Origin: Shewanella chilikensis
GTDB lineage: Bacteria > Pseudomonadota > Gammaproteobacteria > Enterobacterales > Shewanellaceae
Length of the DNA stretch: 64,000 bases
Assembly (NCBI RefSeq): GCF_002836945.1
Contig: NZ_NIJM01000003.1
Span: 1 to 64,000, forward strand
Reading direction: 5' to 3'
This document shows, piece by piece, positions 18,748 through 28,514 of the stretch. The position numbers were made by a program, and so were the translations under genes. Positions within the stretch are counted from its first letter, which is position 1, and every line of letters begins with the position of its first letter. The notes beneath the pieces were generated by a model. The model did not search any database and was not told the origin of the DNA. It was given only the letters and a program-made list of their open reading frames with translations.

Positions 18748-21570
18748 ATGCACCAAGGCAGCATGAAAGCCTGGCTCGAATCATCTCACTTGAGTGGGGC
18801 GAACTCGACCTACGTTGAAGAGATGTATGAAGCCTACCAAGAAGACCCCACCTCGGTATCTGACGACTGGCGTGCGGTGTTTGAGCAACTCCCTCCCGTG
18901 AACGGTGCCTCTGCTGATGTACCCGAAGCTTCTCACTCCAAGATCCGTGACTATTTTCGCTCCCTCGCACAGGAAGGCCGTAGCAAAGGTACCAGCCGCG
19001 TGTCCGATCCTGATGTCGACGCCAAGCAGGTAAAAGTTCTGCAATTGATCAACGCCTACCGTTTCCGTGGTCACCAGAGTGCCAATCTGGACCCGTTGGA
19101 ACTGTGGAAGCGCGACACAGTTGCTGAATTGGATCCGGCGTTCCACGGCTTGACCAGCGAGGACATGGAGCGGGAGTTCAACACAGGTTCTTTTGCTTAT
19201 GGCGGTGATACCCTGAAACTGGGTGAGCTGGTGAAGGCGCTCAAGGCGACCTATTGCGGCTCTATCGGCGCCGAATATATGCATATTACCGATACCGAAG
19301 AGAAACGTTGGATCCAGCAACGTCTCGAACCTTCACTGGGTAAGGGCAGCTATGATAAGGCAGTCAAGACCCGGATCCTTGAAGGATTGAATGCCGCCGA
19401 AGGCATGGAAAAGTATTTGGGTGCCAAATTCCCCGGTGCCAAGCGCTTCTCCCTCGAAGGGGGCGACTCGCTGGTGCCCATGATGCGCGAAATTATCTAT
19501 CGTGCCGGTGAAGCGGGTACTAAAGAGATAGTCGTGGGCATGGCTCACCGAGGCCGTCTTAACGTTTTGGTTAACATTCTGGGCAAGCGTCCTGCCGAAC
19601 TCTTTGATGAGTTTGCCGGCAAGCATCATGAGACGCTGGGTTCAGGGGACGTTAAGTACCATCAGGGCTTCTCTTCCGATTTTGAAACGCCCGGTGGCAA
19701 TGTTCACCTGGCATTGGCGTTTAACCCTTCACACCTGGAAATCGTTAACCCGGTAGTGATGGGCTCGGTGCGCGCCAGACTGGATCGCCGCGGTAGCGAA
19801 GATGGCCTGCAGGTCATGCCAATTACCATTCATGGTGACTCGGCCATTGCCGGACAGGGTATTGTGCAAGAGACATTCAACATGTCTCAGACCCGCGGCT
19901 TTAAAGTTGGCGGCTCTATCCGCATCGTGGTCAATAACCAGGTGGGCTTTACTACCTCCAACCACCAGGATGTGCGTTCTACCGAATACTGTACCGATAT
20001 CGCCAAGATGGTGCAGGCGCCGATTTTCCATGTTAATGCCGACGATCCTGAGGCCGTGGCTTTTGTCTCTCAGTTGGCTGTGGATTACCGCAACACCTTC
20101 AAGCGCGATGTGGTTATCGAATTGGTATGTTATCGCCGTCACGGCCACAACGAGGCCGATGAGCCCAGTGCGACTCAGCCACTGATGTACGCCAAGATCA
20201 AGAAGCACCCAACGCCACGTAAGATCTACGCCGACAAGTTGATTGCCGAGAACAGCATTGCGGCCGACGATGTCACCGCCATGATCAATAACTATCGTGA
20301 TGCGCTGGATCAAGGGGATTGTGTGGTCAAAGAGTGGCGTCCAATGACGCTGCACACTGTGGACTGGACTCCTTATTTGAACCGCGAGTGGGATGAGTCT
20401 TTTGAATCCGGCATGACCCGCGAACGTCTGCAGAATCTGGCCGACAAGATAAGTTATGTGCCGGAGAGCCATAAGCTGCACTCACGGGTTGCCAAAATAT
20501 ACAACGACCGCGTCGCCATGGCCAAAGGCGAGAAGCTAATGGACTGGGGCTTTGCCGAGACTCTGGCCTATGCCAGCATCCTCGAAGACAAGCAAAGAGT
20601 CAGGATCACGGGTCAGGACTCGGGTCGTGGCACCTTCTTCCATCGCCACGCCGTGCTGCACAACCAGAACGATGGCACGACTTATCTGCCGCTGCGCCAT
20701 GTGGCCGAAGAGCAGGGCCCTATCGACATCACCGACTCAGTGTTGTCTGAAGCCTCAGTGCTTGCGTTCGAATACGGTTACGCCACAGCTGAGCCAGGCG
20801 GCCTGACTATCTGGGAAGCCCAGTTCGGTGACTTTGCCAACTGTGCCCAGGTGGTGATTGACCAGTTCCTGTCATCCGGTGAGCAGAAGTGGGGCCGTCT
20901 GTGCGGTTTGACCATGTTGCTGCCACACGGTTATGAAGGTCAGGGGCCTGAGCACTCAAGTGCTCGTCTGGAGCGTTTCTTGCAACTGTGCGCCAATCAC
21001 AATATGCAAGTGTGTGTGCCTTCGACACCGGCTCAGGTCTATCACATGCTGCGTCGTCAGGTAGTGCGTCCAATGCGTCGTCCGCTGGTGGTTATGTCTC
21101 CCAAGTCGCTGCTGCGTCACCCGCTGGCAGTGTCTTCCCTGGACGAGCTGGCCAACGGTCAATTCCAGAACGTTATCGGTGAAATCGATACTCTGGATGC
21201 CGCCAAGGTCGATCGCGTGGTGTTCTGTAGCGGTAAGGTTTACTACGAGCTGCTGGAACGTCGCCGCAAAGAGAATATCGATAATGTCGCTCTGGTGAGG
21301 GTAGAGCAGTTGTATCCCTTCCCACACGAAGAGATGGCAGTTGCCCTGAAAGATTATCAGCATGTGACCGACTTTGTTTGGTGTCAGGAAGAGCCTCAGA
21401 ACCAAGGTGCCTGGTATTGCAGCCAGCATCACTTCTGGGCAGCCATTCCAAAAGGTGCCCAGCTCAGCTACGCTGGCCGTGACGCCTCTGCAGCGCCGGC
21501 TTGTGGCTATCCTGAGTTGCATACGCATCAGCAGGAATCACTGATCACTAGCGCATTAAAACTGAAGTAA
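18748..21570 (+). CDS. sucA: 2-oxoglutarate dehydrogenase E1 component
   Basis: The thiamine-diphosphate-dependent E1 decarboxylates 2-oxoglutarate and passes the succinyl group to the E2 lipoyl arm. At 940 residues it has the usual length. Visible signatures are the N-terminal E2-docking region (SHLSGANSTYVEEMYEAY), GGDSLVPMMREII, GMAHRGRLNVLVNILGK and HGDSAIAGQGIVQETFNMS around the cofactor site, and RRHGHNEADEPS. A C-terminal transketolase-like half includes GQDSGRGTFFHRH. ATG at 18748 follows an AAGGA motif. Confidence 0.97.
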   Translation: MHQGSMKAWLESSHLSGANSTYVEEMYEAYQEDPTSVSDDWRAVFEQLPPVNGASADVPEASHSKIRDYFRSLAQEGRSKGTSRVSDPDVDAKQVKVLQLINAYRFRGHQSANLDPLELWKRDTVAELDPAFHGLTSEDMEREFNTGSFAYGGDTLKLGELVKALKATYCGSIGAEYMHITDTEEKRWIQQRLEPSLGKGSYDKAVKTRILEGLNAAEGMEKYLGAKFPGAKRFSLEGGDSLVPMMREIIYRAGEAGTKEIVVGMAHRGRLNVLVNILGKRPAELFDEFAGKHHETLGSGDVKYHQGFSSDFETPGGNVHLALAFNPSHLEIVNPVVMGSVRARLDRRGSEDGLQVMPITIHGDSAIAGQGIVQETFNMSQTRGFKVGGSIRIVVNNQVGFTTSNHQDVRSTEYCTDIAKMVQAPIFHVNADDPEAVAFVSQLAVDYRNTFKRDVVIELVCYRRHGHNEADEPSATQPLMYAKIKKHPTPRKIYADKLIAENSIAADDVTAMINNYRDALDQGDCVVKEWRPMTLHTVDWTPYLNREWDESFESGMTRERLQNLADKISYVPESHKLHSRVAKIYNDRVAMAKGEKLMDWGFAETLAYASILEDKQRVRITGQDSGRGTFFHRHAVLHNQNDGTTYLPLRHVAEEQGPIDITDSVLSEASVLAFEYGYATAEPGGLTIWEAQFGDFANCAQVVIDQFLSSGEQKWGRLCGLTMLLPHGYEGQGPEHSSARLERFLQLCANHNMQVCVPSTPAQVYHMLRRQVVRPMRRPLVVMSPKSLLRHPLAVSSLDELANGQFQNVIGEIDTLDAAKVDRVVFCSGKVYYELLERRRKENIDNVALVRVEQLYPFPHEEMAVALKDYQHVTDFVWCQEEPQNQGAWYCSQHHFWAAIPKGAQLSYAGRDASAAPACGYPELHTHQQESLITSALKLK

Positions 21571-21600
21571 TAGAAATTTATACAAAAAGGAAAGCTTTCC

Positions 21601-22794
21601 ATGAGTATCGAAATCAAGGTACCTGTACTGCCCGAATCTGTTGCCGACGCGACTATCGCCACTTGGCACGTTAAGCCTGGTGAGCCGGTTTCCCGTGATC
21701 AGAACCTGGTTGATATTGAAACAGATAAAGTGGTGTTGGAAGTTGTAGCACCCGAAGATGGCCAGATCAGCGAACTGTTGTTCCAGGAAGGGGATACCGT
21801 CCTGGCCGAGCAGGTTATCGCCAACTTCGTTGCCGGCGCGGTTGCCGGTCAGGAAGTGAGCAAAGAGCAGGCCGAAGCCGCTGTGCCTAAGGCTGAAGAA
21901 GCCGCGGCAGAAGGCAACGATGCCCTGAGCCCATCAGTACGTCGCCTGATCGCCGAACACAACCTGGACGCGGCTCAAATCAAGGGCACAGGTGTGGGTG
22001 GTCGTATCACCAAAGAAGATGTGGAAGCCTTTGTTAAGTCAGGCTCTGCCAAGCCTGCCGCTGCTGCCACAGCACCTGTGACTCTGGCGGGCGATCGCAG
22101 TGAGAAGCGTGTACCTATGACGCGTCTTCGCAAGACTATCGCCACTCGTCTGCTGGAAGCCAAGAACTCCACCGCCATGCTGACCACCTTCAACGAGGTC
22201 AACATGAAGCCTATCATGGACATCCGTAAGAAGTATCAGGAAGTCTTTGAGAAGAAACACGGCATCCGTCTTGGCTTTATGTCTTTCTATGTGAAAGCCG
22301 TAACCGAAGCGCTGAAGCGTTATCCTGAAGTCAACGCTTCTATCGATGGCAGCGACATCCTGTACCACAACTACTTCGATGTCAGCATCGCCGTTTCCAC
22401 GCCTCGTGGCCTGGTAACGCCTGTGCTGCGCGACACAGATACCATGAGCCTGGCCGATATCGAGAAAGCGGTTCGCGAACTGGCTATCAAGGGCCGTGAC
22501 GGCAAGTTGACAGTGGAAGATATGACAGGTGGTAACTTCACTGTGACCAACGGTGGTGTGTTTGGCTCCTTGATGTCGACGCCTATTCTTAACCTGCCAC
22601 AAAGCGCAATCCTCGGCATGCATGCCATCAAGGATCGCCCAATGGCAGTCAATGGCCAGGTGGAAATCCTGCCCATGATGTACCTTGCTCTCTCATATGA
22701 CCATCGCATTATTGATGGTCGTGAGTCAGTTGGCTTCCTGGTGACCATTAAGGATCTGCTGGAAGACCCAACTCGTCTGCTGCTGGACTTGTAA
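21601..22794 (+). CDS. sucB: Dihydrolipoyl succinyltransferase (2-oxoglutarate dehydrogenase E2)
   Basis: E2 forms the core of the complex and makes succinyl-CoA. The 397-residue chain has one lipoyl domain ([10 protein letters not shown], with Lys43 the lipoylation site), a peripheral-subunit-binding domain ([20 protein letters not shown], about 110-145) and a catalytic domain ending in [18 protein letters not shown] with the active-site His. Ala/Glu-rich linkers separate the domains. It follows sucA by 30 bases with a clear AGGAAA ribosome site. Confidence 0.97.
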   Translation: MSIEIKVPVLPESVADATIATWHVKPGEPVSRDQNLVDIETDKVVLEVVAPEDGQISELLFQEGDTVLAEQVIANFVAGAVAGQEVSKEQAEAAVPKAEEAAAEGNDALSPSVRRLIAEHNLDAAQIKGTGVGGRITKEDVEAFVKSGSAKPAAAATAPVTLAGDRSEKRVPMTRLRKTIATRLLEAKNSTAMLTTFNEVNMKPIMDIRKKYQEVFEKKHGIRLGFMSFYVKAVTEALKRYPEVNASIDGSDILYHNYFDVSIAVSTPRGLVTPVLRDTDTMSLADIEKAVRELAIKGRDGKLTVEDMTGGNFTVTNGGVFGSLMSTPILNLPQSAILGMHAIKDRPMAVNGQVEILPMMYLALSYDHRIIDGRESVGFLVTIKDLLEDPTRLLLDL

Positions 22795-22871
22795 GCGCCG
22801 CCAGACAATAACCTCGTGACTGGCCCTTCGGGGCCGGTTGGATTTAAAACGTAGTATACGGATAGATCATC

Positions 22872-24038
22872 ATGAATTTGCATGAGTATCAGGCAAAAGC
22901 CCTATTTGCCGAATATGGTTTACCAGTGTCAGAAGGCTATGCTTGTGACACAGCTCAGGAAGCTGTTGAAGCAGCCGGTCGCATTGGCGGAAACATGTGG
23001 GTAGTCAAGTGCCAGGTGCACGCTGGCGGCCGCGGTAAGGCAGGTGGCGTTAAAGTCACTGGCGACAAAGAAGAGATCAGAGCCTTTGCCGAACATTGGC
23101 TGGGCAAGAATCTGGTCACTTATCAGACTGATGAAAAAGGTCAGCCGGTTGCCAAGATTTTGGTTGAAAGCTGCACTGATATCGCCAACGAACTCTATCT
23201 GGGTGCCGTTGTCGACCGTGGCACTCGCCGCGTCGTGTTTATGGCTTCTACCGAAGGTGGTGTGGAAATCGAAAAGGTGGCTGAAGAGACCCCTGAGCTG
23301 ATCCACAAAGCCATTATCGACCCTATCACAGGTCCTCAGCCTTACCAGGCGCGTGACCTTGGCTTCAAGCTGGGTCTGAACCCAACTCAAATCAAGCAGT
23401 TCACCAAGATCTTTATGGGTCTGGCGACCATGTTCCTGGAGCATGACTTTGCCCTGCTGGAGATCAACCCTCTGGTGATCACCACCGAAGGCAACCTGCA
23501 CTGTCTGGACGGCAAGATTGGCGTAGATGGTAACGCTTTGTTCCGTCAGCCAAAGATCAAAGACATGCATGATCCTTCTCAAGATGACCCACGTGAAGCC
23601 CACGCAGCCAAGTTTGAACTGAACTATGTGGCTCTGGACGGTAACGTAGGTTGCATGGTAAACGGTGCCGGTCTGGCCATGGGTACCATGGATATCGTTA
23701 ACCTACACGGTGGCAAGCCAGCCAACTTCCTCGACGTAGGTGGCGGCGCGACCAAAGAACGTGTTGCCGAAGCCTTCAAGATCATTCTGTCTGACAGCAA
23801 TGTGAAGGCCGTTCTGGTGAACATCTTCGGTGGTATTGTGCGTTGTGACATGATCGCCGAAGGTATTATCGGTGCAGTGAAAGAAGTCGGTGTGAAAGTG
23901 CCTGTGGTTGTGCGTCTGGAAGGTACCAATGCCGAGCTGGGCTCTAAAGTACTGGCCGAATCAGGTTTGGATATCATTGCTGCTACAAGTCTGACCGACG
24001 CTGCTCAGCAAGTAGTTAAAGCTGCGGAGGGCAAATAA
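22872..24038 (+). CDS. sucC: Succinyl-CoA synthetase beta subunit
   Basis: SucC binds the nucleotide (ATP-grasp) and CoA-free succinyl phosphate, making ATP/GTP from succinyl-CoA with SucD. The 388-residue product starts [20 protein letters not shown] and has [17 protein letters not shown] in the ATP-grasp region, LEINPLVIT and the C-terminal [16 protein letters not shown]. Its stop overlaps the sucD ATG by one base, so the subunits are translated together. Confidence 0.97.
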   Translation: MNLHEYQAKALFAEYGLPVSEGYACDTAQEAVEAAGRIGGNMWVVKCQVHAGGRGKAGGVKVTGDKEEIRAFAEHWLGKNLVTYQTDEKGQPVAKILVESCTDIANELYLGAVVDRGTRRVVFMASTEGGVEIEKVAEETPELIHKAIIDPITGPQPYQARDLGFKLGLNPTQIKQFTKIFMGLATMFLEHDFALLEINPLVITTEGNLHCLDGKIGVDGNALFRQPKIKDMHDPSQDDPREAHAAKFELNYVALDGNVGCMVNGAGLAMGTMDIVNLHGGKPANFLDVGGGATKERVAEAFKIILSDSNVKAVLVNIFGGIVRCDMIAEGIIGAVKEVGVKVPVVVRLEGTNAELGSKVLAESGLDIIAATSLTDAAQQVVKAAEGK

Positions 24039-24910
24039 TGTCTGTTTTAATCAACAAAGATACCAAGGTTATCTGCCAGGGTTTCACCGGCGGTCAGGGT
24101 ACTTTCCATTCTGAGCAGGCGATTGCCTATGGTACTCAAATGGTCGGCGGTGTGTCTCCAGGTAAAGGCGGCACCACTCACTTGGGCTTGCCAGTATTTA
24201 ACACTGTGAAAGATGCTGTTGCCGCCACCGGCGCCACTGCATCTGTTATCTATGTACCTGCGCCTTTCTGTAAAGACGCTATCCTGGAAGCCATAGATGG
24301 CGGCATCGAGCTGATCGTATGTATCACCGAAGGTATCCCAACTCTGGATATGCTGCAGGTGAAAGTGAAGCTGGAAGAAACCGGCGTGCGCATGATTGGC
24401 CCTAACTGCCCAGGCGTTATCACTCCAGGCGAATGTAAAATAGGCATCATGCCAGGTCACATCCACAAGCCGGGTAAAGTGGGTATCGTTTCCCGCAGCG
24501 GTACTCTGACTTACGAAGCCGTTAAGCAGACTACTGACGAAGGTTTCGGCCAGTCTACCTGTGTCGGCATTGGTGGTGACCCAATCCCTGGTACCAACTT
24601 CATCGACGTACTGGAAATGTTCCAGAACGATCCTCAGACTGAGGCCATAGTGATGATAGGTGAAATCGGTGGTACTGCCGAAGAAGAAGCGGCGGCTTAC
24701 ATCAAGGCCAACGTCACCAAACCAGTGGTTTCTTACATTGCCGGTGTGACAGCACCAGCAGGTAAGCGTATGGGCCATGCAGGCGCCATTATTGCCGGTG
24801 GTAAGGGTACTGCCGCCGACAAGTTCGCTGCTCTGGAAGCCGCAGGCGTGACTACCGTACGCTCGCTGGCCGAAATCGGCAGCGCGCTGCGTGAGAAGAC
24901 CGGCTGGTAA
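24038..24910 (+). CDS. sucD: Succinyl-CoA synthetase alpha subunit
   Basis: The 290-residue alpha subunit carries the phosphorylated His and binds CoA. N-terminal [14 protein letters not shown] is the CoA-binding Rossmann signature; [15 protein letters not shown] near residue 245 contains the phospho-His. It closes the sdh-suc gene series and is followed by a strong terminator. Confidence 0.97.
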   Translation: MSVLINKDTKVICQGFTGGQGTFHSEQAIAYGTQMVGGVSPGKGGTTHLGLPVFNTVKDAVAATGATASVIYVPAPFCKDAILEAIDGGIELIVCITEGIPTLDMLQVKVKLEETGVRMIGPNCPGVITPGECKIGIMPGHIHKPGKVGIVSRSGTLTYEAVKQTTDEGFGQSTCVGIGGDPIPGTNFIDVLEMFQNDPQTEAIVMIGEIGGTAEEEAAAYIKANVTKPVVSYIAGVTAPAGKRMGHAGAIIAGGKGTAADKFAALEAAGVTTVRSLAEIGSALREKTGW

Positions 24911-24930
24911 GCACAGTCGTTAAGCTCACA

Positions 24931-24958
24931 AAAGGCGCCGAGAGGCGCCTTTTTTATT
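24931..24958 (+). terminator. sucD terminator
   Basis: A 9-bp stem AAAGGCGCC / GGCGCCTTT with a GAGA loop followed by a T run, 20 bases after the sucD stop. Confidence 0.9.
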
Positions 24959-25415
24959 GGCTGCTGTGATGAAGCTCTGATGCCCCCGGCTGGATATTTG
25001 ATTGGGAAAAGGTTAGATTGGGGTCTGGTTATTCCTTCGGGGAGTCTTGGTGCATTAATGCGCTAAAAATATAAAAAATTCAAATTGTTATCAATCATCC
25101 CTCTTGGGGTTGTCGGTTTGTTGTTATCTGGAGCCGAGTAGTGGGCTGCGCCAAGACAGCCACTGACGCGGGTATCCGAGTCAACTCAGAGGGTTTGATG
25201 TCGTGTTAACACCATTTCAGCGCCGTATTGGTTAGCCCAATGCGGCGCTGAAGTGCAATTCGGGGGCGAAAGCGTCCGAAGATCAAGCTGAATTTGTCTG
25301 AAACGCCTGTCAGGCGATTTTCAGCGATTGGGTATTGGCGTCAACCCTCAATGGGGGAAGGGATGACCCGATGTGGGGCCGCTCAGGCGGCTTTTCTGAA
25401 AAGTAGAGGATTGCT
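24959..25415. other. Long intergenic region sucD-rnk with hairpins, possible small RNA
   Basis: No protein gene is visible. Three stable-looking structures occur on the plus strand: a 16-bp hairpin at 25217-25252 (TTCAGCGCCGTATTGG, loop TTAG, partner with one G-T pair), a smaller one near 25300-25326 (CTGAAA CGCCTG ... CAGGCG ... TTTTCAG), and GCCGCTCAGGCGGCTTTT near 25378-25396, which resembles a terminator just before rnk. Around 25082-25100 AATTGTTATCAATCAT is weakly similar to a Fur box. An untranslated RNA or a structured rnk leader is possible. Confidence 0.35.
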
Positions 25416-25829
25416 GTGAGTACACAACCTAATATCGTAATTTCTGAAGTGGATATGGATCGCCTGGAGCGTTTGCTGGAGTCATTGCCGGCGAATGCCT
25501 TTCCCGGCCATCAAGCACTCGAGGCTGAACTGGAGCGGGCAGAAATCAGGCCATCCAAGGAGATGCCGGATAATGTGGTAACCATGAACTCTGAAGTTCG
25601 TTTTCGTATGTCTTCCTCCAATGAAGAGTTCACCTTGCGCCTGGTTTATCCAAAAGATGCCGATGGTAGTGCCGGTAAAATTTCGATTTTGGCACCTGTT
25701 GGCGGTGCCCTGTTGGGCTTGGCTCAGGGGGATGAAATCGAATGGCCGGGTCCGGGTGGCGGCATGGTGAAAGTGCGGATTGAAGAGATCATCTATCAAC
25801 CGGAACGTTCAGGTGATTTTCACCGCTAG
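25416..25829 (+). CDS. rnk: Rnk, regulator of nucleoside diphosphate kinase
   Basis: The 137-residue product resembles E. coli Rnk (136 residues), an RNA-polymerase-binding protein of the GreA/GreB C-terminal family with an N-terminal coiled coil. Conserved stretches are VTMNSEVRF, FTLRLVYP and ISILAPVGGALLGLAQGDEIEW. The start is a GTG at 25416. In E. coli Rnk affects nucleoside diphosphate kinase levels. Confidence 0.9.
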   Translation: MSTQPNIVISEVDMDRLERLLESLPANAFPGHQALEAELERAEIRPSKEMPDNVVTMNSEVRFRMSSSNEEFTLRLVYPKDADGSAGKISILAPVGGALLGLAQGDEIEWPGPGGGMVKVRIEEIIYQPERSGDFHR

Positions 25830-25920
25830 GCGCCGGAGCCGGTAAGGCTTTGGACGGACACGAGAGTGACAGATCTTTAGGTCATTCGAAATGCACCAAC
25901 GACAGGGAAAGGAGATAAAG

Positions 25921-26202
25921 ATGAAGCAGTACTTTGTCCACAATGGTTTTTCTGCCGGCAGCGGTAAATTACCGGCGGATCCACAGTTGATCAGTGAACA
26001 TGATGCCGACAAGCTGATGCAGTTTGCCGGTCTGGAACCCAAGCATGTGAGTAATCTGACGCCTCCGGCGCAGTTTGCAGAAGAGGGAGACTGGTTATTT
26101 CGGCTTTTCGCCAATAATCGTTTCCTTTGTTATGCGGACCCGATGCTTTTCAATCATGCCTGCCCAAGGAAGAAGGGTGAGCCTTTGGCTTTGAATTGGT
26201 AA
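25921..26202 (+). CDS. Conserved hypothetical protein, 93 residues
   Basis: The product (MKQYFVHNGFSAGSGKLPAD onward) has no domain I recognise. It is soluble, without a signal peptide or membrane span. A strong RBS (AAAGGAG) favours the ATG at 25921 over an upstream ATG at 25891. It lies between rnk and fur in the same direction as rnk and is followed by a terminator facing fur. Confidence 0.7.
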   Translation: MKQYFVHNGFSAGSGKLPADPQLISEHDADKLMQFAGLEPKHVSNLTPPAQFAEEGDWLFRLFANNRFLCYADPMLFNHACPRKKGEPLALNW

Positions 26203-26222
26203 TTCCAAGATTACCGACAATA

Positions 26223-26249
26223 AAAAACCAGCGCTTGGCGCTGGTTTTT
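26223..26249. terminator. Bidirectional terminator before fur
   Basis: A 12-bp stem AAAAACCAGCGC / GCGCTGGTTTTT with a 3-base loop and flanking A/T runs separates the convergent hypothetical gene and fur, serving both. Confidence 0.9.
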
Positions 26250-26256
26250 TTAATTA

Positions 26257-26688
26257 TCACTCTTGGCCGTGATCGCACTTGTCGTTGGTGCAGACACCAT
26301 AGAGGTAGAGGCTGTGATTGGTGAGCTTGATATTGTGACGCATGGCAATTTCATGCTGACGACGTTCTATAAGGTCATCGGAAAACTCGATCACTTTGCC
26401 ACAGCTCAGGCATACCAGGTGATCGTGATGATGTTGGGTGGAGAGTTCAAATACGGCTTTACCACTTTCGAAGTGGTGACGGCTGACAATACCGGCATCG
26501 TCAAACTGATTTAATACCCGATAAACGGTAGCTAAACCTATCTCTTCGCCGATATCCAGCAATTTCTTATATAAGTCTTCGGCACTGATATGCTGGTTTT
26601 CCGGTTCTTGCATCAGCTCCAGGATTTTGACTCGTGGCAGGGTGATTTTCAAACCCGCTTTTTTCAGCGCTTGATTTCCATCTGTCAT
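26257..26688 (-). CDS. fur: Ferric uptake regulator Fur
   Basis: Fur represses iron-uptake genes when bound to Fe2+. The 143-residue protein (MTDGNQALKKAGLKITLPRV) has the winged-helix DNA-binding part ending in GLATVYRVLNQFDDAGIVSRH, then the metal-binding HHHDHLVCLSCGKVIEF with His cluster and Cys pair, and a second Cys motif CTNDKCDHG near the C-terminus. The ATG at 26688 gives the family N-terminus; an ATG at 26727 would add 13 non-conserved residues. Confidence 0.96.
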   Translation of the reverse strand: MTDGNQALKKAGLKITLPRVKILELMQEPENQHISAEDLYKKLLDIGEEIGLATVYRVLNQFDDAGIVSRHHFESGKAVFELSTQHHHDHLVCLSCGKVIEFSDDLIERRQHEIAMRHNIKLTNHSLYLYGVCTNDKCDHGQE

Positions 26689-26948
26689 GGCTAATCTCTT
26701 GATTGCAGAACCCTTGGTATTACACATAGGTTCGTCCGTGGATAATAGACCCCATTATATGTGTACTGTTCTAAAACTTAAACCTCTGATCCGGCTTTTG
26801 GTACTTCTGTGGGGCAACTTAGCTATAATCGGCATAATTTTGAATAAAAACAAGCAATTTAAGCATACATTTTGTATGGTTATACCAAGGCATAATTGCG
26901 CTGTTGAGTCGCTATTGGCAGGATGGCAGAAAAACAAAAGGATACCAG

Positions 26949-27683
26949 ATGCATCGTCGAATCGTGATTTTAACCGGCGCCGGGATCTCTGCTGAGTCCG
27001 GTTTACGTACCTTCAGGGATCAAGATGGTCTGTGGGAAGAACATCATATCGAGGATGTGGCCACTCCTGAAGGTTATGAACGTGACCCTGAACTGGTTGA
27101 ACATTTTTACAATGGTCGTTGGCAACAGCTGCACTCGGGCAATATAGAACCCAACGCCGCCCACACGGCGCTCTCTCGCCTCGAGCAGGAATTTGAAGGT
27201 GAGCTGCTTATTGTCACCCAAAACATAGACGATCTCCACGAGAGAGCTGGATCCAGGCGCTTGCTGCATATGCACGGTGAGCTTTCCAAGGGGCGTTGTC
27301 CGCGCTCGAGGCAAACTTTTACATTGCACGACCCCTTCGGGCCGGAGAATACCTGCACCTGCTGTATACCGGCGCAGCGATTGCGGCCTCATGTGGTTTG
27401 GTTCGGTGAAATGCCTCTGGGAATGGATAGAATTCACGATGCGCTGGATCACTGCGATCTTTTTATTGCCATTGGCACTTCTGGCACTGTCTATCCCGCT
27501 GCCGGTTTTGTCGACAGCGCCAATCATCATGGTGCGCTCACCGTTGAGGTCAATCTGATGCCGGCAGACAGACACAGCCAGTTTCAGATCCATTTGCAAG
27601 GAAAGGCCAGTGAGATGGTACCGCCATTGGTGGAGCGTATCCTTGCGGGTCAGTCTATTTGTAACCAAACCGGCCATAACTGA
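26949..27683 (+). CDS. cobB: NAD-dependent protein deacylase, sirtuin class III
   Basis: The 244-residue sirtuin removes acyl groups from lysines using NAD+. Signatures in order: GAGISAESGLRTFRD at the NAD site, TQNIDDLHERAG, HMHGEL with the catalytic His, a zinc-type Cys region reduced to CTCC plus an earlier Cys, and GTSGTVYPAAGF. The ATG at 26949 fits the E. coli short form; an upstream GTG frame adds a non-conserved segment. It overlaps the next gene by one base and is divergent from fur. Confidence 0.93.
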   Translation: MHRRIVILTGAGISAESGLRTFRDQDGLWEEHHIEDVATPEGYERDPELVEHFYNGRWQQLHSGNIEPNAAHTALSRLEQEFEGELLIVTQNIDDLHERAGSRRLLHMHGELSKGRCPRSRQTFTLHDPFGPENTCTCCIPAQRLRPHVVWFGEMPLGMDRIHDALDHCDLFIAIGTSGTVYPAAGFVDSANHHGALTVEVNLMPADRHSQFQIHLQGKASEMVPPLVERILAGQSICNQTGHN

Positions 27684-28162
27684 TGCCTGAGCCCCGTACT
27701 ATCGATGGTAACAGTCGCTTGGCGATCATCATGCGCGGTCTGCCCGGTAGTGGCAAATCCTACTGGGTTCGGCAGTTTATCCAGGAGCTATCTGTAGAGC
27801 TTGTACAGAGTATTACTGAAAAGGGCCTTTGCTCAACCGACAGTTTCTTTTATCGAAATGATCGTTATTTTTTCGATGCTGCGCGTTTAGCGGAATTTCA
27901 TCAGCTTAATCTGAGTCGCTTCATAGAGGCGTTGGCAACGGGTGTGCCTGTGGTTATCTGTGATAATACCAACATGGCGCTGTGGGAGTTCGCTGCCTAT
28001 CAAGCGGCTGCGAAGGCCTTGGGTTATCGGGTGCATATTCAGCAAATTGGCGATGTACGCAGCAAAACACATCTGCATGAATGTGCCAAGCGAAATAAAC
28101 ATGGTGTTAGTCTTAAATCCATTCAAAGAATGGCCAGCCAATTTCAAACAATTGAAGAATAA
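27683..28162 (+). CDS. P-loop ATPase/kinase-like protein (AAA_33 type)
   Basis: The 159-residue product has a Walker A motif GLPGSGKS at residues 19-26 and a layout resembling NEDD4-binding-protein-2-like and polynucleotide-kinase-type P-loop proteins: CSTDSFF, then VVICDNTNM as the Walker B/NTN strand, then a basic lid (CAKRNKHGVSLKSIQRM). Such proteins phosphorylate or repair nucleic-acid ends or small molecules; the substrate here is unknown. It is coupled to cobB. Confidence 0.75.
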   Translation: MPEPRTIDGNSRLAIIMRGLPGSGKSYWVRQFIQELSVELVQSITEKGLCSTDSFFYRNDRYFFDAARLAEFHQLNLSRFIEALATGVPVVICDNTNMALWEFAAYQAAAKALGYRVHIQQIGDVRSKTHLHECAKRNKHGVSLKSIQRMASQFQTIEE

Positions 28163-28343
28163 CTTCTTGATGGAAATTAAAATGCCTGATTTCAGAAATT
28201 GCAATATATCGGTATAAAATGGTTCTACTAAAGAAATAGCCGAGTTGACTCTTATTTAAAATAAAGGCAGTGGTTAATATTGTTTTGTTTTTAAGGTTGT
28301 TTTAATAATTATATTCGTATTAATTTGTTTCCTTGTTATATCT
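28163..28343. other. AT-rich upstream region of the multiheme cytochrome gene
   Basis: The whole gap 28163-28514 is far more AT-rich than the flanking genes, with T-rich runs. There is no gene. It probably contains the promoter of the cytochrome gene and may be curved or bound by nucleoid proteins; the candidate CRP site is listed separately. Confidence 0.4.
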
Positions 28344-28359
28344 TGTGTCTTTGGTCACT
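28344..28359. promoter_or_regulatory. Candidate CRP-binding site
   Basis: TGTGTCTTTGGTCACT matches the CRP consensus TGTGA-N6-TCACA at 8 of 10 positions, about 155 bases upstream of the cytochrome start. In Shewanella CRP drives anaerobic respiration and metal-reduction cytochromes, which fits the downstream gene; the link is inference. Confidence 0.45.
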
Positions 28360-28514
28360 CTTTTGTTTTATTTTTGGTCATATTATTTCCGCGGGTCAGG
28401 ATAGACCCCCTTAATCATTATTATAACTTTCGCTTAAGTTTCGGGAGTCGAGATTGTTCGCCATAAAATAACGGCCGAGCAAACAGTATGCCTGTGCTTG
28501 GGCAGGAGAGAAAG

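Noticed and set aside
25082..25100. Fur box in the sucD-rnk gap
   Set aside because: Only partial similarity to the 19-bp consensus; not strong enough to list as a site.
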